Positions 7,041 through 11,592 of a stretch of DNA of 11,592 nt are shown one piece after another. How positions within the stretch are numbered: position 1 is the first letter of the stretch; each line of letters opens with the position of its first letter. The notes under the pieces were generated by a model. It did no database searches. It saw only the letters and a list, made by a program, of their open reading frames with translations, and was not told the DNA's origin. The translations under genes were made by a program, and so were the position numbers. The DNA is from Anaerolineae bacterium (GTDB lineage: Bacteria > Chloroflexota > Anaerolineae > Aggregatilineales > Phototrophicaceae): contig JANQRM010000605.1 in the NCBI GenBank assembly GCA_028284565.1, forward strand, positions 1 through 11,592, read 5' to 3'.

Positions 7041-8255
7041 TTATCCCTCAAAGACGAGCGAGTCGGATGAGCCGTTGTAGGTTCCCACTTGCACAAAGTC
7101 TGAGGCATCATCATTCACTTGATAAATGCCATAGATGGCTATCGCTTGGTCGCCGTTGTCATCAAGGAAGGCTTGAACGGCTGTCCCGATGTAATGGTTG
7201 GAGACGAAGGGTAACATCGACTTGACGGCTTCTCCATCATTGCCAACTGCGAGCATCGTCAGCATGGCGATATTGGCGGCATCATAGGCATAGTTGGTGA
7301 AGGGACCCGGCTCACTGCCATAGGCTTCCATGAAGTCATCAATGAATATTTGGGTGAGTGGAGTGGTTGAATCGGCAAAAGAGACCGAGACAAAGTTGGC
7401 ATTGCTCAAGAGTTCGGCGTGTCCGGCATCTTCGAGGATTTCGGATGTCGCAAGGTTTTCAATCCCCATCCATTCAACGGTACTCAAAATGGGGTCAACC
7501 TGTGCCGATTGAAGCAGAATTTGAGCATCGGCAAGGAAGCAAATGCAGAAGAAGGCAGTGTTGCCAGAGCTTTGTAGGCTAGCGAGTTCGGCACTCACAG
7601 CAGCGGCTTCACTGGAGAGGTCAGCGGGGTCGGGCGCGTAGGCAATCGCGGAGACTTCTCCACCATCGGCATTTTGGAAATCAGCCGTAAAGCTATCAGC
7701 TAAGCCGTTGCCAAAGGGGTCATCAACATACAGGATAACCACGTTTTCATAACCACGTTGGGTAGCTACACCGACGAAGGCTTTCGAGGCGAAGGTGTCG
7801 GGTGGGTACATCACGCGGAAGATGTTGTCGCCGGGGATACCGCCTGCTACACCACTAGATGCGGGTGCGACGAGAACGACATTGTTTTCATCGGCGAATT
7901 GTTTTGCACCCAGCACTTCACCTGTGGTCAAGGGTCCGACGATAACTTGTGCGCCAGTGGTTTGTACGATAGTTTGGACAGCCCGTGCCGAACCATCGGG
8001 GGTTTGTTCGGTGTCTGCACTGGCAATCTCGAATCGAATGTTGGAGCCAGCCGATTCGAGTTCCGCGTTCATTTGATTGACGGCGAGTTCGATTCCACGC
8101 GCGAAATCTTCACCAAAGGAGCCAAGCGAGCCTGTGAAGGGTTGTGCCACACCGAGAATATAGGTTTCCATGTCATCTTGGGCGGTCACACCCAGCGATA
8201 GCATGGCAATCAATACCGTTAAAACAAGTAGTTTACTCAACAATCTAAGTGTCAT
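7041..8255 (-). CDS. livK: Branched-chain amino acid-type ABC transporter substrate-binding protein LivK
   Basis: A 404-aa periplasmic-binding-protein fold type I receptor (Peripla_BP_6 type), the exported ligand-catching subunit of the importer. A signal peptide occupies residues 1-25 (basic MTLRLLSK, hydrophobic core, SLGVTA before Gln26). There is no lipobox cysteine. The mature part opens with YILGVAQPFTGSLGSFGEDF, continues with QVIVGPLTTGEVLGA, VLVAPASSGVAG and VVILYVDDPFGNGLA, and has NYAYDAANIA near the C-terminus, all usual for the family. A CIC cysteine pair sits in the middle region. The ATG at 8253-8255 is chosen over an upstream in-frame start at 8330 because AGAAGG lies 8 nt before it, the signal peptide begins there, and the upstream start would overlap the promoter. 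Ligand may be an amino acid, amide or urea and is not resolved. Confidence 0.93.
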   Translation of the reverse strand: MTLRLLSKLLVLTVLIAMLSLGVTAQDDMETYILGVAQPFTGSLGSFGEDFARGIELAVNQMNAELESAGSNIRFEIASADTEQTPDGSARAVQTIVQTTGAQVIVGPLTTGEVLGAKQFADENNVVLVAPASSGVAGGIPGDNIFRVMYPPDTFASKAFVGVATQRGYENVVILYVDDPFGNGLADSFTADFQNADGGEVSAIAYAPDPADLSSEAAAVSAELASLQSSGNTAFFCICFLADAQILLQSAQVDPILSTVEWMGIENLATSEILEDAGHAELLSNANFVSVSFADSTTPLTQIFIDDFMEAYGSEPGPFTNYAYDAANIAMLTMLAVGNDGEAVKSMLPFVSNHYIGTAVQAFLDDNGDQAIAIYGIYQVNDDASDFVQVGTYNGSSDSLVFEG

Positions 8256-8263
8256 TAGCTTTT

Positions 8264-8269
8264 CCTTCT
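8264..8269 (-). promoter_or_regulatory. livK ribosome binding site
   Basis: AGAAGG on the minus strand lies 8 nt upstream of the ATG at 8253-8255. It fixes the livK start at 8255 rather than at the upstream in-frame ATG at 8330. Confidence 0.8.
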
Positions 8270-8301
8270 CATATGTATAATTTTTGCTTTTGGCAGAGGA
8301 G

Positions 8302-8330
8302 AGTATAACGTTTAACTGAAGCAAGGTCAA
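8302..8330 (-). promoter_or_regulatory. Sigma70-type promoter of the liv operon
   Basis: The minus strand has TTGACC (8325-8330), a 17-bp spacer, and TATACT (8302-8307), each five of six consensus bases with ideal spacing. Transcription would start near 8295 and leave a leader of about 40 nt before livK. This is the only good promoter seen upstream of the five transporter genes, so it probably drives the whole operon down to the terminator at 2704-2724. Confidence 0.75.
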
Positions 8331-8448
8331 AATACTTTTACAGCGACTAGACAGATATTTGACGGAAGTTCGAATTAATCGAATAGAATACTTTATCGGT
8401 CTCGTATTTCAGCATCAATTCAACCACAAAATGATAATCATGACTTCG

Positions 8449-8649
8449 CTAAAGTTCACCGTCGGCAATCAAGCCTTGTTCCCCGTCTGATCCGAAACCT
8501 TGCCAGAAGTCGTCGATTTCACAAACAGATACGGCATATCCATGCCCGGGATTCCTCATCCAATTCAAATGATGAGCAAGCGTAACGCAAACTAAGAAAT
8601 ATTTCTGAGACATGTACCAAATGAGTGGTCTCGGATACTTCTTTAGCAC
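8449..8649 (-). CDS. Small hypothetical ORF or gene remnant
   Basis: A 66-codon frame from GTG (8647-8649) that overlaps the end of the upstream secreted-protein gene by 7 bp. It includes HHLNWMRNPGHGYAVSVCEI and DDFWQGFGSDGEQGLIADGE before TAG at 8449-8451. I do not recognise it. Past the TAG the same frame stays open to 8347 and reads RSHDYHFVVELMLKYETDKV, which looks protein-like. The real object may therefore be an older gene of about 100 codons interrupted by one stop. No clear ribosome site precedes the GTG. It could be expressed with the upstream gene or be non-functional. Confidence 0.3.
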   Translation of the reverse strand: MLKKYPRPLIWYMSQKYFLVCVTLAHHLNWMRNPGHGYAVSVCEIDDFWQGFGSDGEQGLIADGEL

Positions 8650-9935
8650 CCAATTAATCTCATTGAACCGATGTCACTTACATTAATTTCACCATCATAG
8701 TACTCTTCAGCAAGGATCACCGCCTCAATTTCAGAATTTACGGTCACAGTAGTATATCCAATTGCCTCTACAATTTTCCCTTCGGTACTCACTTGCGTCG
8801 GTTCGTCCGTGATGCCGTAATAAACCGTGGAGCCGCTTTCTTGAATTTCAGTCAGGGCAATCGTGATGCCCTGTCCCACTTCAACAAACGTCATAGTGAA
8901 ATCATTGCCAGACAAATCGAACTCAATATTCACCTCAGCGACGACACCCGCATCCTCAAAATTCAACAACCACAGCCCATCACGAGGTACGATAGGTCCA
9001 TTAGGATTCGCTGTTATGGAGCAGTCAATTCCTGTTTCATCCGTAGATGAGTCGTCAGTATTGGACGCTGAAGGGACTTCTGCTCGACGAATAAAATCAG
9101 AAACAACAGCGGCAACCTGCTCTCCTAGAGCTGGTGTCACACGGTTTAATCCCAAGAGCGATTTAGCATAGACTTGCTCGTTAACGGTCAAATCACTTGT
9201 GGACAGCTCGCCCGCTTCAAGACGAATAACCTTCGAGGCGGCAGCGACCGCTGTTGCCGACATATCAAGTGCTTCTTCTTCGCTGATTTCCCCTTCAACC
9301 ACCGCCGCTTGTATCTGACCCAGCAAGACAATTAAATTGAAGTTGAGGTCTTCGAGGCGGGTTCGACTCGTATCGACATTCACCACACCTGTCGATTGAA
9401 AGCTAAGTTCAAACAATTCATTCAGTATGAAGCTGACCTCGCCAGCGTCTTCTGGGGTATCAATCAATAAGGCACTTTCGGGCGCACCCTCACAGGGATA
9501 ATCTTCGATACCCGTGCGGGCGGTGAAGGTTGCCATTGTTGGGGTGATGTCGCTGATTTCCACATCCCCATAGGCGACGATGGTTGCTGGCGTGGTATCG
9601 GTTTCCATACTTGCTTGGACACGGATAACCACCATGCCCCATTCCGTTGCATCAGCATCCATCGGAGTTAAAGTAAGGCTGGAAATATCGGCTAGGCTGA
9701 CGATATCGCCGGGTTCTGAGAAGGTGATGACAGCACCGTCTACACCTTCAACAGTCACTCCGCCATGCGCGAAGCAAGCGTGATTGGGTTCGATAGTCTC
9801 GCAAAGTTCATCTGCATTGCGAACGGCAGTGTCGACGAGAGCGAGACAGGCATCCATATCCTGTGCGATGACCACAAAGGCTGACAAAAGGACACTAAGC
9901 CACATCATGATTGACCGCTGTACACGTCTCATCAT
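8643..9935 (-). CDS. Secreted protein of unknown function, Chloroflexota-type N-terminal domain
   Basis: A 430-aa exported protein. A signal peptide covers about residues 1-24 (MMRRVQRS, hydrophobic core, FVVIA before Gln25) with no lipobox. Residues 30-130 form a domain with Cys30, Cys45, NHACF (Cys54), SEPGDIVSLADISSL, and EWGMVVIRVQAS. I recall this pattern from many uncharacterised extracellular Chloroflexota proteins. An alpha-helical middle part (about 195-290) is followed by a Ser/Thr/Asp-rich linker and a C-terminal beta-rich domain that starts with a cysteine (DCSITANP) and ends in Cys as the last residue. These two cysteines may form a disulfide. The start has GGAG just upstream, with ATG-ATG at 9930-9935; either may be used. 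It has its own promoter and is probably not part of the liv operon. Function unknown. Confidence 0.85.
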   Translation of the reverse strand: MMRRVQRSIMMWLSVLLSAFVVIAQDMDACLALVDTAVRNADELCETIEPNHACFAHGGVTVEGVDGAVITFSEPGDIVSLADISSLTLTPMDADATEWGMVVIRVQASMETDTTPATIVAYGDVEISDITPTMATFTARTGIEDYPCEGAPESALLIDTPEDAGEVSFILNELFELSFQSTGVVNVDTSRTRLEDLNFNLIVLLGQIQAAVVEGEISEEEALDMSATAVAAASKVIRLEAGELSTSDLTVNEQVYAKSLLGLNRVTPALGEQVAAVVSDFIRRAEVPSASNTDDSSTDETGIDCSITANPNGPIVPRDGLWLLNFEDAGVVAEVNIEFDLSGNDFTMTFVEVGQGITIALTEIQESGSTVYYGITDEPTQVSTEGKIVEAIGYTTVTVNSEIEAVILAEEYYDGEINVSDIGSMRLIGC

Positions 9936-9959
9936 CTGCTCCGTCCACTCTTTAAGGGA

Positions 9960-9987
9960 AGTATACCATGTGACGAATCGGTATCAA
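9960..9987 (-). promoter_or_regulatory. Promoter of the secreted-protein gene
   Basis: The minus strand has TTGATA (9982-9987), a 16-bp spacer, and TATACT (9960-9965), a good sigma70-type match. The -35 lies inside the left arm of the inverted repeat at 9982-10031. Confidence 0.6.
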
Positions 9988-10031
9988 AATATCTCTGCTG
10001 TTATTATCACGCCAGCTCCAATATTTTGATA
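9982..10031. repeat. Perfect 11-bp inverted repeat in the divergent intergenic region
   Basis: TATCAAAATAT (9982-9992) and ATATTTTGATA (10021-10031) are exact reverse complements separated by 28 bp, about 39 bp centre to centre. Each arm carries a TTGATA -35 facing outward to its own gene. The arrangement suggests a two-site operator or duplicated upstream element controlling both divergent genes. A chance AT-rich match is possible but is made less likely by the position of the arms. Confidence 0.5.
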
Positions 10032-10054
10032 AGGTGCTAGACTTCTGATATGGA
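10026..10054 (+). promoter_or_regulatory. Candidate promoter of the plus-strand hypothetical gene
   Basis: TTGATA (10026-10031), a 17-bp spacer, and TATGGA (10049-10054) preceded by TGA, giving an extended -10 (TG at 10046-10047). The -10 hexamer itself is poor. A consensus TTGACA at 10060-10065 lacks a matching -10. The leader before the ATG at 10131 would be about 70 nt. Confidence 0.35.
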
Positions 10055-10130
10055 TTGTATTGACATATTGTATATTGTCCCTCGTTTTCGATGTCATAAA
10101 GAAACCAATTTCCGTGATGAAAGAATCAAT

Positions 10131-10826
10131 ATGAGTAATATAAAACTTGCAGATTATTATTCGGCTGGATATTTCCTTATCCGAAAAAATCAACGACCTT
10201 TCTGGCTGATTGATGAAAATAATCTTGTGTCTCAAGAAATGATTAGCCTTGAAACCCAATTCTGTCCACAGTTCAATTTGTATTGGGGATGGAGTGATAA
10301 TCGCCGAGATAAAGCATTAGCTTTTGGAATTGATAAAACAAAATTAGATGAACTTAAGGAATGGTGTCTATATGATCGGCAAGACAGGGTAGATGTCTGG
10401 GGGATGTTTCATTCGCCCGCGATTGCGCGGGATTTCATCAATCGGTTTATCGCTAAATCAACATACGACGGTCTATATATTATTGGTGTTGGTTTACATC
10501 ACACCTGTCTTGAAGATTGGCAAGAACCATATGGAGATGAGGGAGTTGAAACGCGAATCCTCCAACAATTACCAATGGAAACAGGTGGGGATATTCTGGG
10601 TTTTGATGTTGCTGGTTATGCTCATAATGCTTTTGACCATACGTGGTTCAGCCATATGCATCACATGGGCATTTTTCAGGAATTAGGTATCCGCGCAAGC
10701 GAATACGGCTTACTTCAGACAAGAGAAGAAGCTCTACAGGTACGTGATTACACGGATATCCATGACAAGAATATGGGTTATGAATACTGGTTGTTGGTTT
10801 CTTATCCGCTACCAAGCCATCTCTAA
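10131..10826 (+). CDS. Hypothetical protein, 231 aa
   Basis: The only plus-strand gene. The start at ATG 10131 (MSNIKLADYYSAG) is preferred to the longer frame from 10050, because GAAAGA lies just upstream and the extra 27 residues look non-coding. It is a cytoplasmic protein with no signal peptide or membrane segment, rich in aromatic residues. Landmarks are PQFNLYWGWSDN, a middle YDGLYIIGVGLHHTCLEDWQ strand, GGDILGFDVAGYAHNAFDHT followed by WFSHMH, ELGIRASEYGLLQTREEALQ, and a final YEYWLLVSYPLP. The 'DILGFDV..., GL..T.EEA, YWLLV.YPLP' order resembles uncharacterised families that I associate with bacterial immunity-type proteins, but only loosely, and no partner toxin gene is visible. Its coding sequence is more AT-rich than its neighbours, which with its isolated orientation hints at acquisition. 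Its last 18 bp overlap the convergent dehydrogenase gene. Confidence 0.7.
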   Translation: MSNIKLADYYSAGYFLIRKNQRPFWLIDENNLVSQEMISLETQFCPQFNLYWGWSDNRRDKALAFGIDKTKLDELKEWCLYDRQDRVDVWGMFHSPAIARDFINRFIAKSTYDGLYIIGVGLHHTCLEDWQEPYGDEGVETRILQQLPMETGGDILGFDVAGYAHNAFDHTWFSHMHHMGIFQELGIRASEYGLLQTREEALQVRDYTDIHDKNMGYEYWLLVSYPLPSHL

Positions 10827-11592
10827 GATTTCAGTGAGTTCGTCGGTGGTCAATTGAATAGGATTGCCTTTCATGCTACTGGAGTTGGCGGACTTCTCGA
10901 CAATCTCAGCGAAGTCGGCTTGTTGTATGCCATACTCACGTAGGCCGGGGATGTCGAATTGAGATACCGCCTCTTGTATCCAGACAATCGCATCTTGGGA
11001 GTCGGCTCGGCTATCCCCTGTGAGGATGCGTCCGATAGTATTGTAGCGTTCTAGGGCGGGATTATCTGCGTCTCGTTGGGAGAGCGCACGGACATTTATA
11101 TGGATAACAGCACCTAATAAGCGCGCACAGATTGCCCCATGCGGAGCTGGATACATGCCACCGAGTACACCTGCGAAACCATGCACTGCCCCCAATTTGG
11201 CATTCGCCAGTGCCATCCCACCAAGCAAACTAACAAGTGCCATATCGGTACGTGCTTCGACATCGGAGCCATCTGCCACAACACGATGGAGGGATTGTGA
11301 CGCACGGGCAAGTCCTTCACGGCAGAGGGCATCCGTCATAGGGTTGGCGAGATGGGAGACGAAGGGTTCGAGAACTTGGGTGAGGGCATCCATCCCAGTT
11401 GAAGCGGTGACAGATTTGGGGACAGAGAGAGTCATCTTGGGGTCAACAATGGCGACTTGGGGGATCATCTTCACATTGCGCAAGCTAACTTTGCGTTGGT
11501 GTTCTTCAGACTTTAGGACGGCGTTTTTGGTGACTTCGGCTCCGGTTCCAGCAGTGGTGGGTATAGCGACGAAAGGTAGGGGCGGGTGAAAG
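10809..11592 (-). CDS. Iron-containing alcohol dehydrogenase, C-terminal part
   Basis: The 5' end lies beyond the window, and 261 codons plus the stop are present. It is an NAD(P)-dependent group III (Fe-type) dehydrogenase that interconverts alcohols and aldehydes or ketones in the cytoplasm. The visible part begins FHPPLPFVAIPTTAGTGAEV, a core family motif that binds the nucleotide, then VAIVDPKMTLSVP, GMDALTQVLEPFVS, DALCREGLARASQSL, and the double-histidine motif AVHGFAGVLGGMYPAPHGAI, which supplies two metal ligands. The C-terminus is a normal helical domain. The usual DALTH has Gln in place of the metal-binding His (codon at 11376-11378). I recall DALTQ from a sizeable subgroup, so this is probably a subfamily mark, not damage. 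An internal TTG at 11481 is not the start. Confidence 0.93.
   Translation of the reverse strand, partial: FHPPLPFVAIPTTAGTGAEVTKNAVLKSEEHQRKVSLRNVKMIPQVAIVDPKMTLSVPKSVTASTGMDALTQVLEPFVSHLANPMTDALCREGLARASQSLHRVVADGSDVEARTDMALVSLLGGMALANAKLGAVHGFAGVLGGMYPAPHGAICARLLGAVIHINVRALSQRDADNPALERYNTIGRILTGDSRADSQDAIVWIQEAVSQFDIPGLREYGIQQADFAEIVEKSANSSSMKGNPIQLTTDELTEILEMAW

Noticed and set aside
7758..8201. Plus-strand 147-codon open frame opposite livK
   Set aside because: It is a shadow of the livK coding strand: no ribosome site, unnatural composition, and livK has clear family motifs and a promoter on the other strand.
8256..8330. Longer livK start at 8330
   Set aside because: It would overlap the -35/-10 promoter and put 25 non-signal residues before a good signal peptide. 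The ATG at 8255 has AGAAGG 8 nt upstream.
10050..10130. Longer start for the plus-strand hypothetical gene
   Set aside because: The added 27 residues look non-coding, and the segment holds candidate promoter elements and leader. The ATG at 10131 has a plausible ribosome site.
11155..11589. Plus-strand 144-codon open frame opposite the alcohol dehydrogenase
   Set aside because: Low-complexity Ala/Ser/Pro/Thr/Arg composition typical of an antisense frame. The minus strand carries unmistakable dehydrogenase motifs.

Overview
The window looks like a chromosomal piece from a Chloroflexota bacterium, probably of the Anaerolineae or a close relative. The main clue is the secreted protein at 8643-9935. 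Its N-terminal Cys/Trp-Gly pattern (C-x2-LV, a second Cys, N-x-ACF, 'pGD..sL.dis', 'WG..virvqA') is one I recall from uncharacterised extracellular proteins of that phylum. A dispersed-repeat-like CCCCTCTCC/GGAGAGGGG element at 6940-7024 fits, as do non-lipobox signal peptides on the exported proteins. This assignment is from memory and no search was run. Almost everything is on the minus strand, so the layout below runs from high to low coordinates in the direction of transcription.

Layout: (1) 10809-11592, 3'-terminal part of an iron-containing alcohol dehydrogenase, cut by the window edge. (2) 10131-10826, the only plus-strand gene, an unrecognised 231-aa protein whose 3' end overlaps the dehydrogenase by 18 bp. 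(3) 9936-10130, a divergent promoter region with a perfect 11-bp inverted repeat carrying a -35 box for each direction. (4) 8643-9935, a secreted protein of unknown function. (5) 8347-8649, a small ORF or gene remnant. (6) 7041-4199 and on to 3495, a complete five-gene branched-chain amino acid/amide-type (HAAT) ABC transporter in the order livK-livH-livM-livG-livF. It has a clear sigma70 promoter, a palindromic repeat between livK and livH, and 1- or 4-bp overlaps between all downstream genes. (7) 2916-3495, a gene of unknown function fused to the operon tail but broken by two apparent one-base deletions. (8) An intrinsic terminator at 2704-2724. (9) 1265-2580, a coupled pair: a TIGR04076-family protein and a luciferase-like flavin-dependent oxidoreductase. 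(10) 1-1140, a MalY/PatB-type PLP enzyme with an in-frame TAA at codon 77 in an otherwise intact reading frame.

How they work together: the transporter genes should make one import machine, with LivK as extracytoplasmic receptor, LivH and LivM as the channel, and LivG and LivF as the ATPases. No linked enzyme identifies the substrate. The TIGR04076 and oxidoreductase genes are probably co-translated. MalY/PatB would supply C-S lyase or aminotransferase activity if functional.

I see no convincing new defence, mobile or RNA system. The points most worth a second look are the interrupted genes (true decay or assembly errors), the symmetric divergent promoter at 9982-10031, and the mutually exclusive hairpins in front of livH.
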